This document shows positions 19,728 through 27,859 of a stretch of 64,000 bases of DNA, in pieces (within the stretch, counting starts at the first letter, position 1; every line of letters starts with the position of its first letter). The notes below the pieces were generated by a model. That model searched no databases. It saw only the letters and a program-made list of their open reading frames with translations, and was not told the DNA's origin. Source of the DNA: Helicobacter sp. 'house sparrow 1'. GTDB taxonomy: Bacteria > Campylobacterota > Campylobacteria > Campylobacterales > Helicobacteraceae. The stretch lies in NCBI RefSeq assembly GCF_900199585.1, contig NZ_FZQY01000004.1:62001-126000 (forward strand), given 5' to 3'. Made by a program: the position numbers and the translations under genes.

Positions 19728-20645
19728 ATGCAAAAATTGGAAGGTAGAGAGTATAATGTATTTGAGAGTTTGTTGAAAAATGCGAAAGCAAGAGGACCTA
19801 TTAAGGTTGCGGTAGCACAGCCAACTGATGAGACAAGTTTGAGTGGGGTGGTGGATTCCTATCAAGAGGGGTTGATTGATCCAATTTTGGTTGGAGATAG
19901 ACAAAAAATAGAAAGAGTAGCAAAGGAATTTTCTTTTGATATTTCTTCTTTTGAAATTATTGATGTGGTTGATGATAAAGAGGCTGCAACAAAAGCTGTT
20001 GAGTTTGCTACCAAGGGTGAAGTGAAGGCTCTTATGAAAGGGAACTTGCATACAAATGATATTATGGGCGCTGTTTTAAAGAGAGATGCAGGGCTAAGAA
20101 CAGACAATAATGTTTCTCACGCCTTTGTTATGGATATACCCGCTTATCATAAGGCCTTAATCATTGCAGATTGTGCAATTAATATTGCCCCAGATGTTAA
20201 TGCAAAAATGAGTATTTTAAAAAATAGTGTGTATCTTGCAAAACAACTTGGTATTGATAAGCCAAAAGCTGCATTGCTTAGTGCAGTTGAAATGCCTTAT
20301 GAAAAAATTCAAAGCTCTATGGAAGCATTTGAAATTTCTCAAAGAGCAAAAGAAGAAATAAAGGATGCAATTGTTGCTGGACCTTTGGCATTTGATAATG
20401 CTATTTCAGCCTTGTCAGCAAAAATTAAAAAGATAGATTCTCCTGTATGTGGGGATCCTGATATTTTAATTGCACCACAAATTGAATCAGGCAATATTTT
20501 ATTCAAAGCACTTGTGTATCTTGCTTATGCCAAGGTTGCTGGAATTGTTTTGGGTGCTAAAGTTCCTGTAATTTTGACCTCAAGAGCAGATAACGCAGAA
20601 GCCAGAGTTGCATCATCAGCTTTAGCTGTTATTGCAAGCAAATAA
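19728..20645 (+). CDS. pta: Phosphate acetyltransferase, short PTA/PTB type
   Basis: A 305-residue protein consisting only of the PTA/PTB catalytic domain. Conserved segments are ALMKGNLHTNDIMGAVLKRDAGLRT, the phosphate-binding region AINIAPDVNAKMSILKNSV, GPLAFDNAIS, DILIAPQIESGNILFKALVY, and AEARVASSALAV. It makes acetyl-phosphate from acetyl-CoA (or butyryl-phosphate from butyryl-CoA in PTB relatives). It is much shorter than the ~500-700 residue Pta with P-loop and DRTGG domains known in many Campylobacterota. ackA 18 bp downstream favours the acetate pathway. The SD is AAAGGAG. Confidence 0.85.
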   Translation: MQKLEGREYNVFESLLKNAKARGPIKVAVAQPTDETSLSGVVDSYQEGLIDPILVGDRQKIERVAKEFSFDISSFEIIDVVDDKEAATKAVEFATKGEVKALMKGNLHTNDIMGAVLKRDAGLRTDNNVSHAFVMDIPAYHKALIIADCAINIAPDVNAKMSILKNSVYLAKQLGIDKPKAALLSAVEMPYEKIQSSMEAFEISQRAKEEIKDAIVAGPLAFDNAISALSAKIKKIDSPVCGDPDILIAPQIESGNILFKALVYLAYAKVAGIVLGAKVPVILTSRADNAEARVASSALAVIASK

Positions 20646-20663
20646 GATTAAGGAGAATTTATT

Positions 20664-21836
20664 ATGAAAGAGATTATTTTAGTAATTAATGCAGGAAGCT
20701 CTAGTTTAAAGTTTAAAATCTTTGATTTGGAAAATCAGGCAATTGCTTCAGGACAAGTAGAGGGGATTGATCAAGCTCCTAGCTTTAAGGCAAAAAATTC
20801 TAAAGGTGAAGTAATTGCAGAGCATGCTTGGAGTGAAAAAGAAGCTCATAATCACGCACTTGTTTTAGAATATCTTATCTCTTGGATTATGGAAACATTT
20901 AAGGAATATAAGCTTAGAGCTTGTGGCCATAGAGTGGTTCATGGTGGAACAATTTTTAATAAGTCTGTGCGTATTGATGATAAAGTGATTGCAGATATTG
21001 AGAGTTTAGTACCTCTTGCTCCTTTGCATCAACCACATAATTTGCGTGTTATTAAGCTAATGTGCTCAATGTTCCCTGATATGCCACAGGTAGCTGTTTT
21101 TGATACAGCATTCCACCAAACAATGCAAGGAAATGCTACAATGTATGCCATCCCTTATTCTCTTTATAAAGAGGGTGTAAGAAGATATGGTATGCATGGG
21201 ACTTCTTATGCTTATATTGCAAAGAAAATGAAGGAATCCTATCCAACTTTTGCGGATAAAAAATTAATAGTAGCTCACATTGGTTCAGGTGCTTCATTAT
21301 GTGCAATTGAAAATGGAAAATCTGTAATGACTACAATGGGAATGACAGCTCTTGATGGTGTTCCTATGGGAACAAGACCTGGTTCAATTGATAATGGAAT
21401 CCTCCTTTATTTAATGGAAAGTAAGGGATATGGTGTAGATGAGATTCGTGATTTTCTTTATTATAAGTCAGGAGTTGGAGGATTGTCTGAGTTTAGCTCA
21501 AACTTCTATACACTAGAGTGTAATACTGACAAGAATGAGGGTGCTAAGAGAGCATTTGATTTTATGACTTTTCGTGTAGCTGAGGAGATTGCTAGATTAA
21601 TGGTATCTCTTGGAGGTTGTGATGGTATTATTTTTACAGCGGGTGTGGGTGAAAATTCTGCATATTTTAGAGCAGGTGTTTGTAAGCAATTGGCATATCT
21701 GGGTGTAAAAATTGATGAGTCTAAGAATGCTTCTAGAGAAGAGTTAATCAGTCAAAGTGATAGTAAAATTGCGGTATTTGCAATTCCTACAAATGAAGAG
21801 TTGATGATTGTTCTTGATACAATGGCTTTAAGCTAG
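20664..21836 (+). CDS. ackA: Acetate kinase
   Basis: A 390-residue kinase converting acetyl-phosphate and ADP to acetate and ATP. It has the ASKHA-fold signatures VINAGSSSLKFKIF at the N-terminus, GHRVVHGG, AVFDTAFHQTM, YGMHGTSYAYI, HIGSGASLCAIENGKSVMTTMGMT with the RPGSID loop, and FTAGVGENSAYFR. Length is normal. It is co-directional with pta after 18 bp and ends at a strong hairpin terminator, so pta-ackA is a two-gene operon for substrate-level phosphorylation or acetate uptake. Confidence 0.97.
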   Translation: MKEIILVINAGSSSLKFKIFDLENQAIASGQVEGIDQAPSFKAKNSKGEVIAEHAWSEKEAHNHALVLEYLISWIMETFKEYKLRACGHRVVHGGTIFNKSVRIDDKVIADIESLVPLAPLHQPHNLRVIKLMCSMFPDMPQVAVFDTAFHQTMQGNATMYAIPYSLYKEGVRRYGMHGTSYAYIAKKMKESYPTFADKKLIVAHIGSGASLCAIENGKSVMTTMGMTALDGVPMGTRPGSIDNGILLYLMESKGYGVDEIRDFLYYKSGVGGLSEFSSNFYTLECNTDKNEGAKRAFDFMTFRVAEEIARLMVSLGGCDGIIFTAGVGENSAYFRAGVCKQLAYLGVKIDESKNASREELISQSDSKIAVFAIPTNEELMIVLDTMALS

Positions 21837-21837
21837 G

Positions 21838-21876
21838 ATTTTGGCATCCTCTATGGATGCCAAAATATTTTTATTC
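21838..21876 (+). terminator. Rho-independent terminator of pta-ackA
   Basis: A 12-bp perfect stem (ATTTTGGCATCC, 21838-21849, with GGATGCCAAAAT, 21855-21866) and a 5-nt loop, followed by ATTTTTATTCTTTT. It also lies downstream of the convergent GT2 gene. Confidence 0.9.
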
Positions 21877-21932
21877 TTTTATTCTTTTATTCTTTTATTC
21901 TTTTATTCTTTTATTCTTTTATTCTTTTATTC
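21869..21932. repeat. Tandem octamer repeat (TTTTATTC)x8
   Basis: Eight perfect copies of an 8-bp unit with no interruptions. Read from the minus strand (GAATAAAA), the first three copies encode the last residues and the TAA stop of the GT2 glycosyltransferase. The remaining copies lie between that stop and the shared hairpin. Because 8 is not a multiple of 3, any frame meets a TAA within three copies. Confidence 0.97.
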
Positions 21933-22999
21933 TTATTGATATCTTTCCATTTCTTTTTATTAAGCAGTGTTTTTAATCTTTTTAAAAAACCAAAAAGACT
22001 AGGTAAATAGTAAATAATCAGAGTTTTTAGTGAAAGGAAGTCTTTATAGTTTTTTAGAGGGAGTTTTGGGGCATTATGACCCCCTATTTTTAGCTCATAT
22101 AACATTGAGTAGGTGGTAGGTAGATAAAATTTCTTGATATATCTTTTGATGATTTTAGCCTCTTTTTCACTGTAGTTTTGATGGATGAGTTCATCAGTAA
22201 TTATGCGATAGCTCTGGTAATTTAATAACAATCTTTGAGGGCTTATGATATTGGGCCTTGTGATACTATTTGCACTCAAAACACAGTTATAAAGAAAGGG
22301 CTTTAAGATCATTACCTTTTTAGCTTTTAAAAATAGCATGATTCCAAAGTTGTGATCTTCATAGATTATATCTTCAATAAAACTTAGATTATTTTCTTTA
22401 AAGAATTTAAAGGAGATTAAAAGACCCCATATAGCATGAAAATATTCAAAAGGAGAGGCTTTTACTACCTCTAGGCCGTGCAAAATTTCTTCTTTTGGAA
22501 CATTTTTTAATAAACCATAACCTTGCTGGATATATTGATAATCACGCGAATATTCTTTTATTCCTGCTCCTACAACATCTAGATTATGCTTTTGTGCTAC
22601 AACAAGCTTTTGTTCAATAGAGTTGGGATCTAAGAAGTCATCACTATCTAAAAATTCAATATAAGATACATCCTTGGGAGGAGGGGATAAAGAAATAATT
22701 TCTTTAAAATCTTTTAAAGAGTTTTTTAAAAAATCAATACCTCTATTTCTTGCCTTTCCAACTCCCCCATTGGGACAATCAATAAGAAAAAATCGTGCGT
22801 CTTTGAGAGCATATTGTTTGGCAATTGCAAGACTATTATCACTACTGCCATCATTAACTAAGATTGCATAAAAGTGTTTGTAGGTTTGATGAAGCAGGGA
22901 ATCTAAGCACTTTTTGAGATGATCTTGTACATTAAAAATAGGAACAATAATGGCAACTTTAATGGGCTTAGTTTCTTTAATACTCTTGCTTTCTTCCAT
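21911..22999 (-). CDS. Family 2 glycosyltransferase
   Basis: A 362-residue GT-A protein. The N-terminal nucleotide-sugar domain reads VAIIVPIFNVQDHLKKCLDSLLHQT, then LVNDGSSDNS, then GGVGKARNRGI, and the metal-binding DxD equivalent is IEFLDSDDFLDP. The C-terminal ~140 residues are basic with a few hydrophobic stretches. It probably adds a sugar to LPS or another surface glycan; donor and acceptor are unknown. The last residues (NKNKRIKE) and the stop are made by the tandem octamer repeat. It lies next to kpsF, the KDO-precursor isomerase gene, which fits envelope glycan synthesis. The SD is AGGAG. Confidence 0.9.
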   Translation of the reverse strand: MEESKSIKETKPIKVAIIVPIFNVQDHLKKCLDSLLHQTYKHFYAILVNDGSSDNSLAIAKQYALKDARFFLIDCPNGGVGKARNRGIDFLKNSLKDFKEIISLSPPPKDVSYIEFLDSDDFLDPNSIEQKLVVAQKHNLDVVGAGIKEYSRDYQYIQQGYGLLKNVPKEEILHGLEVVKASPFEYFHAIWGLLISFKFFKENNLSFIEDIIYEDHNFGIMLFLKAKKVMILKPFLYNCVLSANSITRPNIISPQRLLLNYQSYRIITDELIHQNYSEKEAKIIKRYIKKFYLPTTYSMLYELKIGGHNAPKLPLKNYKDFLSLKTLIIYYLPSLFGFLKRLKTLLNKKKWKDINKNKRIKE

Positions 23000-23022
23000 C
23001 CTTTCTCCTGCTTTTAGATATG

Positions 23023-23982
23023 CTAGTTTTTGATTCCAGCACCTACAAGGGTATGTAGATGTAGTACACCTTTTATATTTTTTTGACTATCTGTGATGAT
23101 TAGTAATTGGATTTTGTTGTTTTCAATCAATTCAAGTGCTTGATGAGCGAGCATTAATTCATTTGTGCAGTATCTTGGATTTAGATTTGCATAATTTTTC
23201 ACTGGAGAATTGAGGTTAAAATCCTCTTGCATCATTGCACGCCTTAAATCCCCATCACTTAGGACCCCATAGAGCTTGTTTTCCAAAGCGAGTATGGCTG
23301 TGCCAAGCCTTGCTTCACTCATCTTGATAATAGCGTCTTTTAGTGGCAATTGTGGGGAAATGATTGGCAAATTTTCTGTTTGCATTAAGTCTTTGATTTT
23401 TACAAAAAGTCTTTTGCCTAAGCTCCCACCAGGATGAAATGAGGCAAAGTCTTGCTTTGAAAAATTTCTTGCTTTCATCAAGCAAACCGCAAGAGCATCA
23501 CCTAGAGCTAGAGTTAGTGTCGTGGAGCTTGTAGGGGCAGTATTGATAGGGCAGGCTTCTTTTTGTATAGAAATAGGGATAAAAAAATCCCCAAATTTTG
23601 AAAGTGAGCTATTTATATTTTTACTCATAGTGATAATTTTTGAAGCTAAACGCTTTAAGTGAGGGAGTATTGCTAAAAGCTCATCGCTTTCTCCACTATA
23701 GCTTATTGCAAGGATGATATCTTGTTTTTCTATCATTCCAAGATCTCCGTGCATTGCCTCTGTAGGATGTATAAAAAAGCTGGGTGTCCCAGTGCTTGCA
23801 AGAGTTGCTGCTATTTTTTTTCCAACCAAACCACTCTTTCCAACACCTATAACAATAAGTTTGCCCTTAGAATCTAAAATGCATTTGATAATACTATCCC
23901 AATCAATCTGTTTTTTGCTGGCATCTAAGAGAGCTTGTGCTTCAATCTCTAATACCTCTTTTGCAATTTGCTCAAAATCCAT
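23023..23982 (-). CDS. kpsF: Arabinose-5-phosphate isomerase KpsF/GutQ type
   Basis: A 319-residue enzyme that makes arabinose-5-phosphate, precursor of KDO for LPS. The SIS domain (first ~190 residues) has IVIGVGKSGLVGKKIAATLASTGTPSFFIHPTEAMHGDLGM and the Ser-rich PTSSTTLTLALGDALAVCL loop. Two CBS domains follow (from ~205: IKDLMQTENLPII..., and KNYANLNPRYCTNELMLAHQ). It sits 3 bp after the rnj stop, in a ksgA-rnj-kpsF run. The SD is AAGG. Confidence 0.94.
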   Translation of the reverse strand: MDFEQIAKEVLEIEAQALLDASKKQIDWDSIIKCILDSKGKLIVIGVGKSGLVGKKIAATLASTGTPSFFIHPTEAMHGDLGMIEKQDIILAISYSGESDELLAILPHLKRLASKIITMSKNINSSLSKFGDFFIPISIQKEACPINTAPTSSTTLTLALGDALAVCLMKARNFSKQDFASFHPGGSLGKRLFVKIKDLMQTENLPIISPQLPLKDAIIKMSEARLGTAILALENKLYGVLSDGDLRRAMMQEDFNLNSPVKNYANLNPRYCTNELMLAHQALELIENNKIQLLIITDSQKNIKGVLHLHTLVGAGIKN

Positions 23983-23985
23983 AAC

Positions 23986-25986
23986 TTACCTTAAATATGA
24001 ATGCACAACAATTGTTGGGTATTTTTTTGTCTTTTTAAATAAAAATTTTCTCAATGTATTTCTTAAATCATTTTCCAATAATCTATGATTTGCTATCACT
24101 TCTGGCTTAATGTTTTTAATATGGAGCTCTAATAATGCCCCAATTTCTTTTGTAAAGGCCTTTTCTTCTTTAGGATTTATAATTCCAAGAGAAGTGATTT
24201 GTGTTTCTTTAAGTAGTTTTTGCTCACCCTTATGGATAAAGGCAACCAAAAGAAGTAAGCCAGAATCTGCTAAAGTTTGTCTTTCTGTAACAACGATTTG
24301 ATCAATCTCATTGCAAGCTTGATTATCAATAAATACCTTACCACTTTTAATGGTTTTTACTTTACGAATATAGCTAGGATTAACTTCAATTTGATCGCCA
24401 TCTTCCATTAAGTAGATATTTTTTTCTAAAACACCACATTTGATTGCAGTTTCTTTATGTTTTGCCACATGATTATATTCTCCATGTACAGGGAGAAAGA
24501 ATTTTGGTTTAATCAATCTTAGCATCAATTTTTGCTCTTCTTGAGCAGCATGCCCACTAACATGTATCTCACTAAAATCTTGATAAGCTACTTTTGCTCC
24601 AGCTTTCATTAGATAGTTTAATACAGTAGAAACCGATCCTTCATTTCCAGGGATTGCCTTTGCGGATATAATGACCATATCTGTAGGTTTAATTTTGACA
24701 TGGCGGTGTTCATCTGTTGCCATACGATAAAGAGCACTCATTGTTTCACCCTGAGAACCTGTTGTGACAATTAATACTTCCTCATCAGGATAATTATTCA
24801 CTTCATGTGCTTCTATAAAAATATTATGAGGCAATTCTATATAGCCAAGCTCTCTAGCTATATCAATATTTTTCTCCATTGATCTTCCAATAACAGCTAC
24901 TTTTCTATTGTATTTCATACCATAGGTAATTGCCTGATAAACGCGATGAATATTAGAAGAGAATGTACTCATAATGACTCTTCCTTCAGCAGATTTAAAT
25001 AAAGCATCAAATGTAGGACCTACACTTGCTTCAGATGCGGTATTACCACTTTTATGAGAGTTTGTCGAATCACTTAATAAAAGCATTACCCCTTGCTCTC
25101 CATAGTAAGCAAGACGATGTAAATCTGTAGGAAGATTGTCAATAGGAGTATGGTCAATTTTAAAATCTCCTGTATGGATAATGATGCCTGCTTCAGTCTT
25201 TATAGCAAGTGCTGATGCATCAATGATTGAGTGTGTAATATGAATCCACTCAATTTCAAAATCACCAATTGGGATAGGTCTTCTTTTTTCTACAATTTTG
25301 AAATAGGATCTAAACTTTTTTAACCCATGTTCATCAAATTTATTGCCAATCATACCAAGTGCTAAAGGGGTTCCATAAAGTGGAAATTGTAATTGTTTGT
25401 AGAGATAAGGAACTGCACCGATATGGTCTTCGTGAGCGTGTGTAATAACTACCCCAACAATCTTGTCCTTAATTGCATGAATATAACTAAAATCAGGAAT
25501 TAAAATATCCACACCATGCATGTTTTCTTCAGGGAAGCTCATTCCAACATCAATAATAATGGCAGAATTCTCCGTTTCCATTACCATCATATTTCCACCA
25601 ATTTCTCCTAATCCTCCAAGTGGTGTGATTCTAACTTTTGCTTTAGTATTAAGATTGAGTTTATAGTGAGGATTAAGACTGCTTTTTTGAATGCGATTAT
25701 TGGCTTCAACTCCTTTCTTTAGATCTTTATGAAACCCTATATTGCTTTTTTCATTAACATTTTGAATATCCCTAACGCCATTATTGGATCGATCATTTTC
25801 TTTATTATTTTGAGCCTGAGCATTTTTATTTTTAAATACCCATTTTCTTGGCTTCTCTGTAGGGGTTTTTTCTGGAGTGTTATTTACTTCTTTTTCAGAT
25901 TTTTCTTCGGAATTTTGTTTTTTGAATCTAGGTTTAAAATACCTTTTTTTTTGTGTTTCTGCTTTAGTATTTTCATTATTTTCCAT
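23986..25986 (-). CDS. rnj: Ribonuclease J
   Basis: A 666-residue metallo-beta-lactamase/beta-CASP ribonuclease with endo- and 5' exonuclease activity, a main RNA-decay enzyme in this group. The catalytic core starts near residue 115 (KVRITPLGGLGEIGGNMM) and carries HAHEDHIG at 183-190. The beta-CASP region includes STFSSNIHRVYQ, and the conserved HVSGHA and PVHGEYNH follow. The first ~114 residues are a low-complexity basic/Asn-Glu-rich tail; in H. pylori a comparable extension takes part in activity and partner binding. The 5' end overlaps ksgA by 11 bp. The SD is AAAGGA. Confidence 0.95.
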   Translation of the reverse strand: MENNENTKAETQKKRYFKPRFKKQNSEEKSEKEVNNTPEKTPTEKPRKWVFKNKNAQAQNNKENDRSNNGVRDIQNVNEKSNIGFHKDLKKGVEANNRIQKSSLNPHYKLNLNTKAKVRITPLGGLGEIGGNMMVMETENSAIIIDVGMSFPEENMHGVDILIPDFSYIHAIKDKIVGVVITHAHEDHIGAVPYLYKQLQFPLYGTPLALGMIGNKFDEHGLKKFRSYFKIVEKRRPIPIGDFEIEWIHITHSIIDASALAIKTEAGIIIHTGDFKIDHTPIDNLPTDLHRLAYYGEQGVMLLLSDSTNSHKSGNTASEASVGPTFDALFKSAEGRVIMSTFSSNIHRVYQAITYGMKYNRKVAVIGRSMEKNIDIARELGYIELPHNIFIEAHEVNNYPDEEVLIVTTGSQGETMSALYRMATDEHRHVKIKPTDMVIISAKAIPGNEGSVSTVLNYLMKAGAKVAYQDFSEIHVSGHAAQEEQKLMLRLIKPKFFLPVHGEYNHVAKHKETAIKCGVLEKNIYLMEDGDQIEVNPSYIRKVKTIKSGKVFIDNQACNEIDQIVVTERQTLADSGLLLLVAFIHKGEQKLLKETQITSLGIINPKEEKAFTKEIGALLELHIKNIKPEVIANHRLLENDLRNTLRKFLFKKTKKYPTIVVHSYLR

Positions 25987-26779
25987 CGTATTTATCCTTT
26001 TTATTTAGTTCTCTAAAAATTTGGTGATATGTTTCACTTAATAACTCATGTGCTCTTACATCTTCCATCAACCCTAATTTTTTAAATAAATCCTCAAGAA
26101 TTTCTCTTTTATAGCACCTTGCAAGGTTTTTTAAAAGCTTTTTGCGTGGCGAACAAAATGCAACCTTTAAAAAATCTTCAAAACCACTATCTAATATATT
26201 AGCACTCTTTTTTACCATAAAGACTGATGATGTTACCTTTGGCATAGGCTCAAAAGCTTTTGCTGGAACATCAAAAAGTATTTCTGCACTTCCAAGAGTT
26301 TGGGTTAAAACACTCAATGCGCAAAAATCACTATCCTTACTTTTGGCACAAAATTTCTGTGCCACTTCTTTTTGGGTCATTACGATAAATCCTTTGCAAT
26401 AAGGATCTCTTAAAACCCTTAGTATAATATGAGTAGCAATATAGTAAGGTAAATTTGATACTAAGATATAATCCTGATGGTGTAACCAACCCTCTTTTTT
26501 CTCTATGGTTAAAACATCCTGATTGATTAATTCAAGCCTACCTAATTCTAGAGCCCTAATATACTTTTTTCTGAGAAAAGAACACAAATCATTATCGATT
26601 TCATAAGCTTTCACTTGATAAAGTTTGAGCAACTCATCACTTAAATCACCCAAGCCAACCCCAATCTCTATAATTTGTTCATTTTGGTGTATGTTGGGAA
26701 TGGATTGGACAATCCTCTCTACAAACTCCTTATCCTTTAAGAAGTTTTGACCAAATTTTTTCTTTGCTTGGTACCGCAA
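25976..26779 (-). CDS. ksgA: 16S rRNA dimethyladenosine transferase
   Basis: A SAM-dependent enzyme of ~267 residues that dimethylates two adjacent adenines near the 3' end of 16S rRNA. Clear motifs are KKFGQNFLKDKE at the N-terminus, IIEIGVGLGDLSDELL (SAM site), EIDNDLC, VSNLPYYIATHII (NLPY catalytic motif) and PMPKVTSSVF. No ATG is available. TTG at 26779 has AGAGG 6 nt upstream and gives the usual family N-terminus, while TTG at 26794 is the alternative. It is first in the ksgA-rnj-kpsF run and overlaps rnj by 11 bp. Confidence 0.94.
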   Translation of the reverse strand: MRYQAKKKFGQNFLKDKEFVERIVQSIPNIHQNEQIIEIGVGLGDLSDELLKLYQVKAYEIDNDLCSFLRKKYIRALELGRLELINQDVLTIEKKEGWLHHQDYILVSNLPYYIATHIILRVLRDPYCKGFIVMTQKEVAQKFCAKSKDSDFCALSVLTQTLGSAEILFDVPAKAFEPMPKVTSSVFMVKKSANILDSGFEDFLKVAFCSPRKKLLKNLARCYKREILEDLFKKLGLMEDVRAHELLSETYHQIFRELNKKDKYDGK

Positions 26780-27068
26780 AGCCTTCCTCTCCAAAACTTT
26801 TTACCTATTCTATCTAAAAATTGTTGCATTTCTGTTATATTTTGGTTTGCTACTGGGCAAGTTGATGTATTATTTTAAAACTTGATTAAAGTTGGTATAA
26901 AAATTTAACAAGCTTTATGTTTTGAGTAAAGCAAGGGAGACAAATATAAGCCTTGATGGCTTAAAGATATTAATAATCACACTAGGATGTCCTACCATTG
27001 TTTTTATATTTAAGAGGCAGAAACTAGAGGTTAATATCTTTATTTATTCAAATAAAAGAGAGAATAAA
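26780..27068. promoter_or_regulatory. Divergent intergenic region, ksgA / nucleosidase gene
   Basis: It contains a TATAAA -10 candidate for the plus-strand gene at 26896-26901. The frame of the downstream gene stays open back to a TTG at 26922, which could lengthen that protein by 49 residues, but that stretch contains no ATG and looks unlike the family. Confidence 0.3.
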
Positions 27069-27644
27069 ATGTTTATTTGTGCAGGAAATGGAGAGGATTT
27101 CAAATTTGCTACAAGTATTGGTGTAGGACTTATAGAAAGCGCTATCAGTTTAACTCAAATTTGTATCAAGGATAAACCTAATTTTTTATGTTTTATTGGG
27201 AGTGCGGGAAGTTATGATTTTAGTCTACCACTGCTTGAGATTTGTATGAGTCAAGAATCTACCCAAATTGAAACTAGTTGTTTTAAAGATAAAAGCTACA
27301 CTCCAATTCAATTACATCAAAAGAGTCTTGATAATGTTTCATGTGAAACAATTGATAAAATTAAATCTTTAGGACTAAGGCCTGTAGTTGTAAATTCAAG
27401 CAATTATATTACCACTAATGTGCAGATGGCTAAAAATTTTATACAACAAGGAATCTTACTAGAAAATATGGAGTTTTATTCTATTCTTTCTGTAGCAAAA
27501 AAATTTCAAATTCCCTGTATTGGGATTTTTTGTGTGAGTAATTATTGTAATGCTCAAGCGCATCAGGATTTTATGAAAAATCGTGATGTAATAATAAAAA
27601 AAATAGAAGAAGCTATAAGAGTAGTGAGTAGCGCTCAATCCTAA
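27069..27644 (+). CDS. Nucleoside phosphorylase/nucleosidase family protein
   Basis: A 191-residue protein of the PNP/MTAN fold. It has the early strand CFIGSAGSYDFS (phosphate/ribose loop equivalent) and the late active-site block ENMEFYSILSVAKKFQIPCIGIFCVSNY, matching the 'MEGxAxAxVAxxxxVPxxxxRxISD' region. The purine-contacting Asp of MTAN enzymes is replaced by Asn (VSN), as in 6-oxopurine-specific phosphorylases. ATG 27069 has a purine-rich AGAGAGA upstream; a TTG start at 26922 is less likely. It may act in purine salvage. A futalosine-pathway role is possible but not indicated. Confidence 0.68.
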   Translation: MFICAGNGEDFKFATSIGVGLIESAISLTQICIKDKPNFLCFIGSAGSYDFSLPLLEICMSQESTQIETSCFKDKSYTPIQLHQKSLDNVSCETIDKIKSLGLRPVVVNSSNYITTNVQMAKNFIQQGILLENMEFYSILSVAKKFQIPCIGIFCVSNYCNAQAHQDFMKNRDVIIKKIEEAIRVVSSAQS

Positions 27645-27658
27645 ATTAAGGTATATTA

Positions 27659-27859
27659 TTAAAAATCTTGTTTTAGCTTATGAAGAACAAGGCAGAATAC
27701 TCCTAAAATTATAAGCGCACCCCACCAAAAACCTACCAAGCAAAATAAAGCGGTTAAAATTACCCCACAAAGACCCAAAAGAGGATGCTCGATAATGACT
27801 TTTATAAATAAAAAAAGAATGAGTAAAGCTACAGAGAATAATAAGATCATTATTTCCAT
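27659..27859 (-). CDS. Small two-helix membrane protein
   Basis: A 66-residue protein of unknown function made of two hydrophobic segments (IMILLFSVALLILFLFI and a longer LCGVILTALFCLVGFWWGALIILGVFCLVL) with a short basic tail. AGAAAGG lies 7 nt before ATG 27859, supporting a real gene. It converges on the nucleosidase gene 14 bp away. No domain is recognised. Confidence 0.62.
   Translation of the reverse strand: MEIMILLFSVALLILFLFIKVIIEHPLLGLCGVILTALFCLVGFWWGALIILGVFCLVLHKLKQDF

Noticed and set aside
21869-21932. The octamer repeat as a CRISPR or as an on/off switch for the glycosyltransferase
   Set aside because: The unit is 8 bp with no spacers, so not CRISPR. Copy-number gain cannot change the protein because a TAA occurs in every frame within three copies.
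26922-27068. An N-terminal extension of the nucleosidase gene starting at TTG
   Set aside because: It contains no ATG and no family similarity. ATG 27069 with a purine-rich upstream sequence fits better.
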